Assembly: GCA_963575745.1 (NCBI GenBank) | Contig: CAUYUJ010000148.1 | Coordinates: 109,501 to 173,500 of the forward strand | Direction of reading: 5' to 3' | Length of the DNA: 64,000 nt | Source: Prorocentrum cordatum | Taxonomy: Eukaryota > Sar > Dinophyceae > Prorocentrales > Prorocentraceae | In this document: positions 22,172-31,374 of the stretch, one piece after another | Numbering within the stretch: position 1 is the stretch's first letter | How the letters are laid out: the number at the start of each line of letters is the position of its first letter | Notes under the pieces: generated by a model | Databases searched by the model: none | Told to the model about the DNA's origin: nothing | Seen by the model: only the letters and a program-made list of their open reading frames with translations | Made by a program: the position numbers and the translations under genes

Positions 22172-23308
22172 TCATGATTTCATTTTACCCTCGTTAGTCC
22201 TTCTTGCTGCATGAGCTTTGTCCCTGACCAAAGCCTCCACGTTCGGCGCGATCGGGACGTTCCCGTTCGGCGGGTCAATCATGTCCCTAACTGATGCCAC
22301 CTCGTCAGACGCAGAGTCCGCGCAGACCATCCTGATCTGCTTCTTTATGTTCTCCAAGATGAAGGGCTCTAGCTTGCTCTTGGGCTCCGAACCTGGTTCT
22401 CGACGTGGAGGGCCGTGACTATTCACCGTGGCAATTCGTTCGATGATGTCTGAGGTTGCTGCTGCAATGGCAGGTGCTCCAGACCCGAGGTGTTTACGCA
22501 TGCCAAGGTGACCATGAAGCGCGTTCAACTCGGGGTCGCAGGCGCAGAACCGAACGGACAGGCGAGCGTGACGCTCGTCCCGAAATATGGCGATGCAAGT
22601 GGCTCGAGACAAAAACTCTCGGTCGCGTCGCCTCAATGCCTCGGCAATACACCAAACCATCTTTTGAAACTTGTGTTGGTGGCCAACATGCTCGATTCCA
22701 GCCCTCAGAGCAGTTCCTTTGCAGATCGTGTCCCACACCTTCACCAACATGTCTGCTGGGGGCGCTCCAATAACGACATTGCCAGTGGGGCCCGTGATAC
22801 CGCCGTGCTCTTCCAAGTATTTTCTGGTAGCGGCCTGGCGTTGCTTAGTACGGTGATGTTTCCTGAGGTTCACCAACTGCAGAGCATCGCTGGTTGTCAC
22901 GGCACAGGCGCCGCACGGACCTGGCGCCTGCGCTGCTTTGCAGCACACGCACCCCAACCCCCATTCACCAGAGGAACTGACGTGCCCAATCATCCATGTA
23001 GCAGGGACGATGCCGAGCATATTACAACCCAAATCACTATGGATCGCCAGCTCTCTGGTCCATTGGCGCTCGTGGCTGATGTACTTGCATCTGGCGCAAC
23101 CAGGGTTTTTGCAATATCTGTGATGAATGATATCATCTGCCAGCCCATGCCGCTGGTTGCCCTTGTCAAGTCGTTCCACCATGTGGGCCAATATTCGCGC
23201 CCGCCTGGCCCCAGTGACGCACAACCGGCGAGACCGCTTAAGATTCTTAGGGATCACATGTCGGTGCAACTCCATGCGTGGGGCAGAGCGACAAACAAGA
23301 ATTGAATT

Positions 23309-23329
23309 ACTGAGCCAAAGCTGCTGCGG
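23309..23329 (-). other. candidate relict spliced leader
   Basis: The minus strand reads CCGCAGCAGC followed by TTTGGCTCA. It matches DinoSL at 15 of 21 positions and ends 33 bp before the ATG at 23275. A match this good could occur about once by chance in the window, so position is the main support. Confidence 0.45.
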
Positions 23330-23332
23330 ACA

Positions 23333-23665
23333 TCACCATCATCATCACATTCATCGTCGCCATCATCATCGTCCATCCATCACCCTACGAAGACCCCCCC
23401 TCCTTGCGCGAAGCTCCAGTGAGCGAAAAAACAGGGGATTCCACCCTGCCCGCCCCCGCTCCTCCAGCCTCCTCCTCCTTCTCTTCCTCCTCATCGAACC
23501 TCCTCCTCCTCTTCCCTCCCTCCTCCTCCTCCTCCTCCTCCTCCTCCTCATCTCCTCCTCCCTCCCCTCCTCCTCCTCTCTCCTCCTCCTCCTCCTCCTC
23601 CTCCTCCTCCTCCTCCTCCTCCTCCTCCTCCTCCTCCTCCTCCTCCTCATCCTCCTCCTCCTTCT
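23333..23665. repeat. CAT tract and long CTC microsatellite
   Basis: CATCATCAC-type triplets at 23333-23380, then CTC triplets from about 23460 to 23665. The region is pyrimidine-rich throughout. Confidence 0.9.
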
Positions 23666-23769
23666 CCTGCGTCCCCAGGCGCGAACTGCGGCTCCAGTGG
23701 AGCGAGACCCAGCCCTATGCAGTGAGCTACCACACCTCTCAACACGACCGCGCGCGCTACCACGCCTCT

Positions 23770-24111
23770 CAACACGACCGGTCGTTCAGGAATTCTCGGG
23801 CGTCCCTCTGAACAGGACCGGACGTTCAGGAATTCAAGGTCGTCCTGGCCTCTGAACACGACCGGACGTTCAGGAATTCCTGAACGTCCGGTCGCGTTGA
23901 GAGGTATATCCTCCTCCTCTTCCTCCCTTTTCCTCCCTCCTCCTCCCTCCTCCCTCCTCCCTCCTCTCTGTCGCCCTCCCTCCTCAGCTCAAATTCCTGA
24001 ACGTCCGGTCGTGTTCAGAGCCCTGGAAGCCAGGAGCCAATGAATTCCTGAACGTCCGGTCGTGTTCAGACGCCTGGCGACCGTGAGTTCCTGAACGTCC
24101 GGTCGCGTTGA
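23770..24111. repeat. inverted cluster of ACCGGACGTTCAGGAATTC units
   Basis: Three units of the form AACACGACCGGACGTTCAGG lie at 23770-23795, 23809-23835 and 23853-23880. The third abuts an inverted unit at 23879-23900, making a 48-bp palindrome with two mismatches centred on AATT. Three more inverted units lie at about 23995-24019, 24043-24069 and 24086-24111, beyond a TCC tract. EcoRI-like GAATTC cores recur. No coding function is visible. Confidence 0.85.
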
Positions 24112-24220
24112 AGGGCGGGATGCTTAAATGTGAGCTTTCTCCGGAGACGAGCGTTTAAGTTGCTAGACTTCTCAGTAACCTCGCGGCCCCTTCGAGGCCA
24201 TCCTCCAAGTCCCATAGGCG

Positions 24221-24434
24221 GGCCTGTTGAGCCAGAGTGGTAGCGCTACCACCCTGGCTCAACGCGACGGGAGCTCCCGTCGTGTTCACTACCACGCCTG
24301 GTGGACCCAGGCCACTCTCGAACCCTGACCTCAGTCGCGCTGGCCAGCGTGCGAGGCGCGTGGTAGTGAACACGACGGGAGCTCCCGTCGTGTTGAGCCG
24401 CGGTGGTAGCGCTACCACTCCGCCTCAACAGGCC
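24221..24434. mobile_element. foldback element with 77-bp arms
   Basis: Arms 24221-24297 and 24358-24434 are inverted copies with a handful of mismatches around a 60-bp centre. Each arm contains two smaller palindromes, GTGGTAGCGCTACCAC and ACGACGGGAGCTCCCGTCGT. Both strands therefore encode nearly the same short frame (MVALPP then NTTGAPVV), which is a symmetry artefact. Likely a non-autonomous foldback. Confidence 0.85.
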
Positions 24435-24544
24435 CATTGGCTGATCTTGAGATGGCCAACAGCCAACGGCCTGACGTCAGCCATGTCTTTATCTTGAGGC
24501 TCTCTTCAGAAGGCGATCCTTATCTGCGGCGGCTGTCCAGGGTC

Positions 24545-24606
24545 TGAGGAAGGAGGAAGGAGAGGAGGGAGGAAGGAGAGGAGGAAGGAGGAAGGAGAGG
24601 AGGAAG
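24545..24606. repeat. GGAAGGA tract
   Basis: Purine repeat of GGAGGAAGGA units. Confidence 0.9.
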
Positions 24607-24969
24607 GAATGAATATGTCTGCTTGTTGCTGCGACGGTGGGCCGAGCTTGATTGGCTTCAGCTCTGGCCCTCAGCTCTGTTGTCGAACAGACACCTGGCA
24701 ACTAACTGCTGCACTGCCCTACCACTATGGGCCAGCCCGCATGCGTCCACGCGTGAGTAGGCACACTCGAGTCAAGCAACGCGTTGGCAGTCTGCTTCTT
24801 CAAACGCTGCGGATCCCCCGCAACATCTCATGACGCATTCGACGACAAGCGTCGCACTACAACCAACTCCTAGGTGCATAGAGTGTGTTCTGCAATGCCA
24901 GAAAGCTACCAGATGCCTGAAAAAAACGAGCTCAAGAGCGTGGTCGACCTGACGATGAGGCAATTCCGT
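24607..24969. other. no gene recognised
   Basis: Probable 3' flank of the minus-strand gene ending at 24970. Nothing else was seen. Confidence 0.5.
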
Positions 24970-27900
24970 TCATTCGACGTTGCTCAGAAGGCTGGCCAAG
25001 GCACCTGCTGCGGACCCGCTGGCGCCAGCATCGACACCGTCAGCGCCGCCGTCGGCACCCTCACTGCCGCTTTCGTCGCCCTCCTCGGCGGCGAACGCTT
25101 CTGCCAGAGGTCCCGCGCCGGACTCCGCAGCGGTCTTGGCGTGGGCTCTCTTCTTCGCCTCAGCTTTTGACTTCCGCTTCGCCGCCGCCGCAGCCTTCTT
25201 AGCCTCAACCTCGATCTTGCGCGCCTCCTCGGAGTTGGGGCCATCGCCCTCGTTCGTCTTCCCAGCCAAGAACCTGGCGTAGTTTGCGTGGTAGTGCTTG
25301 TGGCCCTCCGTCTTCATCATCACCATGAACTCCTTCACGAGGTGGGCCATTAACATCTGCTTGTGCTCTTCGTTCTGGAAGCAGATGCCCAGGTACCCGA
25401 TGCCCTTCCCGACGCAGTGGGGCGAGAAAACGCCACCGCCTGGCGTCAGATCCATGACTACTTTGGCGTAGTAGCTCGTCGTCAGCTCCTGGTAAAACTC
25501 CTTCGGCAGCTGGTGCCAGTTCACAGGCTCCGCACACACGTTCTTCTGAATGCCGCCGCTGCCCCTGCCCCCTCCGGCGATCTGGATATTGAGCTCTGGC
25601 TTGGGGATCTGCGCGTGGTTGCGGGTTGCGACGCCGTCCTCGTCGCCGCTCCCCTCGCCCTCGTCTGACGCATCTTCAGTGTCGATAGTTTTTCCACCCG
25701 CTGGCTTGCGGTTCGGACCGAGGAACTTCTTTTTGTCCTCGAACGGCAACTTCCAGCTGTCGTCCCACGACTCGTAGGTGATGGGGCCCATGGTGTCCCC
25801 GTTGTTGGGGCCAGGGTAGACGGCGCGCTTCTTCTCTGGGGTGACTGTGTCGATGGCGCGGTAGAAGTGAACGGTCTGGAGCTGCTTCAGAGACGAAATG
25901 CCCCGAACCAGAGCTCGACGGCCCTTCAAACTATCCTCGTCGAGGAACATGTGGGTCATGTTCCTCGCGACTCCCTCTGCCTGGCACGCGCTCTTCCAGC
26001 GACCCCTCCCTGTGACCATGATCTTGTTGATGACGCCCCCGGCGCCTCGCGTCGAGGATCGACCGCGCCCGCCTTCAAAAACTCACGACATCAAAAACTC
26101 GCCAGATTGAAACCCTGAAACCCGAAAGACAAAAACACACAGAGTCCCTGAGAGGCCCCGGGGGGATGGCAGGTGTTCGGTCTATCCGCGTACCTTTCTT
26201 GCCTCCGTCCAAGTACATGCACGCGCCCCCCTGGCTGAGGCGCCCGCTGTCATGGCCACCCCTGCGCCTGGCACTGATCACAGAGTTGAACAGCCGACCC
26301 AACTGATCCTTCCGGAAGGGCGCAGCACGAAGATGAGGCGCAGTCACCGGCTCGCCACTCAGCGTAACGCCCGCGTGGACAAGGATATGGCCTGTCATGT
26401 CGCCCTCCTCCATGCCGAGCGTAGTTTGCGCGATAGATGCCTGCAATGCTGCTTCGCTCTTCCCAGAGTCAGAGATCAGCTTCACGTAATCGGAGACCTT
26501 CTTCTGTGCGAACCTCAAGTACCACGCATCCACTGCGCCCTTGTTCCCTGGATCTTCAAGCGAGGCGGTGAAAGTCTGGGTCAAGGCTGGATCCCCCTCC
26601 TGACCTGCTGACAGCCGCGTGCGCTTCCTCGCTGGCCCCCCCTCGGCTTCCACCTTGTCGATCTCCTCGTCCTTCTTGGCCTTCTCAGCGTCATCAGCTG
26701 TCTGGCACTCCCAGACCTTGTCGATCTCCTCCTTATTGCCAGCGTGCTCCAACGTCTCCTCGGTGGACTTGCCCTTCCGGCAGCAGTAGCGCAGCTGCTG
26801 GTCGTACCCCCTCCCGAACGCGAGCCCCTCCGTCAATTCGAACATCGCCTTCTCGGAAGTCACTGCGCTAACCTTCCAATTGCTGTCGACCTCGATGTCA
26901 CCGGCCAGCGGCTCCACTTTCGTCCTGTACAAACGGTGTGAACTGAAAACTTCCTGGACAAACGCTTGCAGTTTGGGAGACCTGTACACCGCCAAAAACT
27001 CCCCATGCGTCAAGAACTCCCGGAGCTCTTTCTTGAACGCCAGCACATCAATCAGGCCCTTGTTGCCACCGATACCATCTTTCAAGTTCTTGAGCGTGAT
27101 CTCTCCGGTGTGCATGGCGCCAGACTCGCAGAGATCTATGATGCCGTTCAAAACCCAGTTGATCATCTTCTTGTCCTTGTTGCACCTCGAGACAATCAGG
27201 CTCAGCTTGTATACGCTCTCGAAGGGCCCCGATGAACCCCACTTAAGGGTTGCCATCCGGATGGCTGCGAGGTTGGGTTCGTACTTGATGGTGAGATCGA
27301 CGACAGACGACGCCGACTCGATGAAGGTCTTCGTGATCGGCTCCGCTTTCGAGTTCAACGCGATTTCCTTCTTGTACCACTCGAATAACGTATCGTTAGA
27401 GATCTTCTTTTCCTTGCCGCCGGTACCCCCAAGCCTTGCAAGTTTGGACCTGGTCTGCATAACCTTCGGGGCGCCACTGAAAACTGCCGCCACCGCCTGA
27501 CGTGACACACCCCTCGGGCCCGCTGACGAGGCCCCTGGAGCCCACAAGGGCTCACCCCCAAAACCCAGAGACGCACCGTTGCTGTCGAGGTGGCGGTGGC
27601 GTTTCTTTCAGCGATGCCCAGAGCCTCGCAGATACGCTGGAGCGTGTCGCGCCCGACAGCGGTTGCCTCTGACATGACCTGCTCCCTGAGGTTGATGCTG
27701 CGGGACCACGCTGTATCATCCTTGGCTTTGTGGACCTCAAACTGGAATGTCGTATTCAAGATATCCTTGCGGTACCCCTCGAGCGTCTGCTCCGATGCGC
27801 CATGCTCGATCGCGTCTTTGATGGCCAGCAGGCGTGCAAAGAAAGGTTCCTCTGGCGACAGGCGCTCCCAGTTGCCAGCGTTGGTCACGGGGTTGATTGC

Positions 27901-28297
27901 GGGGTCATCCGCGGCAGCCACGACGACGCCAACGTAGAGACCAGGCTCCCGGAAGCACGCGTGTTTCAGCTCCTGGATGTACGTCTCGTTGTAGGGAACG
28001 CCACCGTGGAAGGTGAAAAACAGGTTCCGGTTCCACTCGCTGGATGCGCACGTGTGCTTCTGAGTTCCGTTGGTCAGATCGTACTGGTACCTCTCCATGT
28101 TGAAAGCTGGCTGCGCTGGCCCCTTCCAGAAGACGGTGTCGAGCGCCTTCATCGCCCGCCGCGATCGGCTTGAAAACCTCGTGCTGCTTGACAATGTTCA
28201 TCGCAGACGTCACGTGAGCGATGAACTCCGCGTTGATGTTGTCAACGGGGTCAGCACTCAGCCTCGCCAGCTGTCCGACAGCCACACTTTCCGCCAT
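24970..28297 (-). CDS. unknown three-exon gene, about 1041 aa, one frameshift
   Basis: Three minus-strand frames join through two clean introns. Exon 1 is 28297-27577. Intron 1 (27576-27497) begins GTGCGT, ends TCAG and is phase 0. Exon 2 is 27496-26194. Intron 2 (26193-26073) begins GTACGC, ends GAAG and is phase 1. Exon 3 is 26072-24970. The ATG at 28297 opens MAESVAVGQLARLSADPVDN. One extra G near 28155 shifts the frame between KPIAA and AMKALDTVFWKGPAQ. It is either a real lesion or a base-call error. A basic RKRTR patch lies near residue 533 and an acidic stretch near 805-820. A Lys/Ala-rich, probably helical stretch (EAKKAAAAAKRKSKAEAKK) lies near 955-990, followed by an acidic Ala/Gly tail. 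No catalytic motif was recognised. It sits 0.6 kb downstream of the methyltransferase on the same strand and may be a transposition protein, but this is inference only. Confidence 0.65.
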
Positions 28298-28374
28298 GAC
28301 ACAATGACTGCGTGGTGTACAAGTACTGAGACTCAGAGTGTCAAAGCGAAAGCTCAGAAACAGCCGAGCTCAAG

Positions 28375-28395
28375 CTGCGGCCAAAAGGGTCACGG
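28375..28395 (-). other. candidate relict spliced leader
   Basis: The minus strand reads CCGTGACCCTTTTGGC then CGCAG, matching DinoSL at 15 of 21 positions including CCGT and TTTTGGC. It ends 77 bp before the ATG at 28297. Individually weak; supported by position. Confidence 0.4.
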
Positions 28396-28499
28396 AGGAG
28401 GTGGAGCAGTGGAGGGGCGGAGATGGGTGAAGAGAGTTGAGGAAGAAGGGAAACGGGAGTGATGGCCCTGTTGAGGGTCCCACGAGGACCTCGTTTGTG

Positions 28500-28812
28500 A
28501 AGAAGTCAGCTTCTCCCCTCCTCCTCCTTCCCTTCCTCCTTCTCCCCCTCCTCCTCCCGCGCATCCTCCCCCCGCACCTCCTCCTCCTCCTCCTCATCAT
28601 CATCACCACCATCATCCTCCTCCCCCCTGCTGCTGCCGGCGGATTTCGGGGATTGGTTCCGGGGCGAGAAGATCACTCGAGGGACGGGGTCGAGAGCTTA
28701 AGAACGCCGTAAAGACAAGGCCCCGCGGCTCGAAATCCACGTGGACAGATGAGGTCGAGAGCCATTGATGACGATGATGATGATGATGTGATGATGCTGA
28801 TGATGATGTTGT
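28500..28812. repeat. CTC tract and GAT tract in intergenic spacer
   Basis: TCC/CTC triplets at 28515-28600 pass into ATC/ACC triplets to 28620. GATGATGAT repeats lie at 28765-28812. This lies between the methyltransferase 3' end and the next gene downstream on the same strand. Confidence 0.9.
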
Positions 28813-28907
28813 TGCGCTTTTTATGTTCACTCTATGGCAGTCACTTGCCCCTGCGCGTCCTGCGTAGCTGTACCTGCGCCGGCGCTGACTGACCACGCGA
28901 GTTTAAT

Positions 28908-30148
28908 CTACACCAGCGCGCCCCGGGACGCGACGATGCCGATGTGGCCGAGGACGCTTCGCACCAGCGGGCAAAGCGCGTTCACAGACATGGCGTTGCC
29001 CATCATGCGCCCCGCCCTCTGCTCGCTGACTTTCGCCTTCTCGAGCAGGTCGGCCTTGAAGTACCCGGCGCTGTAGCCTTGCAGCTGGGCAAGCTCGCCC
29101 ATGGTGACTTGTCTCCCGCGCGGCAGAATCCAGTGCCCCATGATAGCGCCGCGGCTCGCAGTGATCGTCGGGAAGGCACCCACTTTGTAGTTCAGCCTTT
29201 TGGTTGTGCAGCCGATGTCGATAACGATGTCCTTAGCCAATGCCACTCGTAGATCGCACTCGTCAGTGCACCGCTTGGCGAGATCTCTGACACATCCAAC
29301 CACGTTGGCGCGCGCGCGCTCTCCTTGGGAGGCAACCCGTTCGCGATGGCGTCGACCCCCGCCATGGTGGGCATTCCGACGATGTCACGAACCAGCCGGT
29401 GCACGCCGGTATAGGCGGGCCACTTGAACTCCTTCTTGGCTTGCTTCAAGTCTGATCGGAAACCCGCAACGTAGATGCGCTCCCTCTCTTGAGGGATTCC
29501 GAAGTCCGACGTCTTCAGCGCCTTGTAAGAGACCGAGTAGCCGCACTCCTTCAGGCACTTCAAGATGCACTCCCACACCTCTGCGAACTTGTCGGACAGG
29601 ATGCCGTTGACCATCTCCAAGATGAACGCCTTAGGCTTCACCTCCTCGATCGTCTGCACAGTCTGTAACCAGAGTTTGCCGCGATCGTCATGGGGCCCAT
29701 CTCCTTTGCCTCCCTTGGACCAAGGCTGGCACGGCGGCCCCCAGGCGTACAACTCGATGTCCTTCGGGAGCTGTTTGTTGTCGCGCTCCGTGATGTCTTC
29801 ATGGATCCCCGAATCAGGGTCCCCATATAGTTCTTTGAGGAGCCTCCTGCAGCTAGGGTTCTTCTCCGAACTGAAATGCCAGCGGTATGAAAACGATTCA
29901 GCAGTGAGCGCCGCCAAGACCGAGTCGCATCCAGCAAAATCACTCGCATAGGTCACATCCCACGAAGTGTTCTTGGATCGTCGAACCTTCTTCATCGGCT
30001 CCTCCTCCTGGACGCTGGCGGCGGCGGCGGGCCTCTTCTTGACCAGACGCGCGACAGCTGCAGGTCGCATTACAGAAGCCTTGGGACGTGGCACTGGCGG
30101 GGCCGCTGCGTCTTCAGAGTCAAGTTCGTCCTGCCACAGAAACGCCAT
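28908..30148 (-). pseudogene. DNA (cytosine-5)-methyltransferase, one frameshift
   Basis: Transfers a methyl group from S-adenosylmethionine to cytosine C5 in DNA. From ATG 30148 the N-terminus is short and includes a basic stretch (VKKRPAAAA then MKKVRR, residues 36-57), a plausible nuclear signal. C5-MTase motifs follow in order: motif I YASDFAGCDS (67-76), motif IV GPPCQPWSKGG with catalytic Cys140, motif VI LEMVNG near 177-182, and motif VIII QERERIYVAGF (220-230). A short target-recognition region lies between VIII and IX. Motif IX (VTMGELAQLQGY) and motif X (MMGNAMSVN) lie in another frame. The two frames meet at a (GC)6 tract, 29308-29319. Removing one GC unit there gives a continuous 412-aa enzyme, so the lesion looks like dinucleotide slippage or an assembly error. 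The upstream ATG extending the frame to 30274 is less likely because it would sit above the leader relict. It has no chromatin-reading domains, so it is a compact, prokaryote-like enzyme. DNMTs are known in dinoflagellate retrotransposons; here it sits inside a TIR element. Confidence 0.85.
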
Positions 30149-30209
30149 CACAATTGTGGGTAGTATGTATGTGCGAGACACAACAATGCAAACGTGAGTC
30201 GCGCTAGAC

Positions 30210-30228
30210 GAGCCATAACAGGCTTCGG
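30210..30228 (-). other. candidate relict spliced leader
   Basis: The minus strand reads CCGAAGCCTGTTATGGCTC. Compared with DinoSL this has one inserted base and three to four substitutions, and ends about 60 bp before the methyltransferase ATG. Confidence 0.5.
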
Positions 30229-30364
30229 ACGGGTGACATGCGATGGATGATTGACGATGATTGACGTGCCCCAAAGGATGTTTTGTTTAACCTTATGTCT
30301 CTGGACAGTTGTCGGGGTGGCCCCTCCCCCTCCTCCTCCTCTTCCTCCTTGGTCCTCCTCCGCC
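30229..30364. promoter_or_regulatory. divergent intergenic core
   Basis: 136 bp between two candidate leader relicts that point away from each other, one toward the methyltransferase and one toward the RS-rich gene. No TATA-like or other promoter motif is identified. Regulatory status is inferred only from the divergent layout. Confidence 0.3.
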
Positions 30365-30385
30365 CCATAGCCGCTTTGGCTCAAA
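30365..30385 (+). other. relict spliced leader
   Basis: CCATAGCCGCTTTGGCTCAA plus A matches DinoSL at 17 of 21 positions, all mismatches being transitions. It lies 53 bp before ATG 30439. Confidence 0.7.
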
Positions 30386-30438
30386 AAGGTGTCGCCCGCC
30401 GTCGGCGGCTACTGTAATGGTGGTTATTTCCAGCGGCC

Positions 30439-30894
30439 ATGCCGGACCTCCGCCCAGCATTCTCCCTCGGTCGAAAGCCATGCCGCGACCGCAACAGTGG
30501 GCGAGAGGAAAGCCACAAGGACAGCGAGCGCAAGGACAGGGAGCGCGGCAAGGACAGCGAGCGCGGCAAGGACAGCGAACGCAAGGACAGCCACCACCGC
30601 AAGAAGGACAGGGAGCGCAAGGACAGCGCGCGTAAGGACAGCGAGCGCCAGGACAGCGGCCGCCGCAGCCGCGGGCGCAAGGACAGCCGCCGCAGCCGCA
30701 GCGGGCGCAAGGACAGCCGCCTGGCAGCCGCGACGACGGGAAGAGCAGCAGCAGGATGCCGACGACGCCCAAGCGGCATCATCCGCCTGGGGAGCGGAGC
30801 TGGCCAGCGGGGGCGGCGGCGCCGCGTGACGACAGCAGTAGCCCCGGACGTCGTCGTGACCATCGTGGTGAGCAGAGCATTGTCAGCAAGATGA
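30439..30894 (+). CDS. RS/KDSER-repeat protein, 151 aa
   Basis: ATG 30439 follows a relict leader. Residues 20-95 are a dense Arg/Ser/Asp/Lys/Glu region built from a roughly 12-nt DNA repeat (AAGGACAGCGAGCGC type), giving RKDRERGKDSERGKDSERKD. This resembles the RS/RD domains of splicing-related proteins by composition only. After residue 100 the frame becomes basic, then hydrophobic (VVVTIVVSRALSAR), and stops. A second plus-strand frame (30756-31109) overlaps the end and contains non-repetitive residues such as KMKITARLHRN, so a frameshift or splice near 30750 may extend the protein. It may form one gene with the RS-rich frame starting at 31375, but the separate relict leader there argues for two. 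Function is unknown. Confidence 0.45.
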   Translation: MPDLRPAFSLGRKPCRDRNSGREESHKDSERKDRERGKDSERGKDSERKDSHHRKKDRERKDSARKDSERQDSGRRSRGRKDSRRSRSGRKDSRLAAATTGRAAAGCRRRPSGIIRLGSGAGQRGRRRRVTTAVAPDVVVTIVVSRALSAR

Positions 30895-31344
30895 AGATCA
30901 CAGCGAGGCTACACCGCAATGTCAGTTCGAGCCCATTCCGCGGCCCGCTTGGGGAGTGGTCGGGTGGCCAAGATGGCCGCCCTTGCCCTTCGTGGATGGG
31001 TGGCGCCGCGCGGAAACGTCGAATGGAGCTACCTTCGCCGGACCTCGTCAAGTACTTCAGCGACGAGCGTGTGCCACCGCCGCCGCCATCCCCGTCGCCG
31101 AGTCTCTAGGTCTCTAGCCGTCGAGTTGTTGCCGCCCTGCGCTTTGTACAGCGGCGCGTCAAGAAGATGTTGTCTACGGGCGTTAGATTGAAAAGCTCTT
31201 GCCTGGCATGCTGGCCGTCGTCTCCCGAGGGTCGAAACGCAGGAGGGGGCGGGAGGCCGATGAGAAGGAATGGGCGGGAGGAGGAGGGGGTGTGTGGAGG
31301 AGGGGGCTCGACAACGGGTTCAAATCAAATCCCATGTGTCCGAT
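30895..31344. other. spacer between two RS-rich frames
   Basis: Includes the overlapping frame that ends at 31109 with a Pro/Ser tail, then GC-rich DNA and a GGA-rich patch at 31260-31310. No independent gene is supported. Confidence 0.4.
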
Positions 31345-31365
31345 CTGTAGCCGTTTTGGCTCAAG
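31345..31365 (+). other. relict spliced leader, near-intact
   Basis: CTGTAGCCGTTTTGGCTCAA plus G matches DinoSL at 19 of 21 positions, with two transitions. It ends 9 bp before ATG 31375. A match of this length is not expected by chance in 64 kb. Confidence 0.85.
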
Positions 31366-31374
31366 CCTCTACTG

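Larger units (their letters stand above)
19437..23275 (-). pseudogene. degenerate transposase-like multi-part gene
   Basis: Four minus-strand segments appear to belong to one protein. Segment 1 (23275-22172, 367 codons) has Cys/His-rich stretches near residues 50-65 and 108-126, then a charged part with MVWCIAEALRRRDREFLSRA. Segment 2 (about 21880-21660) reads through DDQINAMIQFFLTRKDRF to SAKHRFESYAAP. Segment 3 (about 21315-20970) includes AVAFIETIATSKAVLLSMMA and SYTSFMLDTLKTIQ. It carries an in-frame TGA at 21119-21121. Segment 4 (20957-19437) is a 506-codon frame with AEYPAFELLQSFCVLSL, entered after a frameshift. Segments 1/2 and 2/3 are separated by triplet repeats. Segment 1 ends at a GT donor-like site and segment 2 starts after CCCCAG, but the frame does not close cleanly. 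It resembles repeated dinoflagellate transposase-type proteins I have encountered, but the family cannot be fixed and no catalytic triad was located. It is broken in this copy. Confidence 0.5.

Noticed and set aside
19437-23275. Naming the degenerate gene a hAT transposase
   Set aside because: Some residue patterns suggested it, but no catalytic triad was located and the element makes a 4-bp rather than an 8-bp duplication.
24155-24497. Two nearly identical small proteins on opposite strands
   Set aside because: They are the symmetric translation of the foldback arms.
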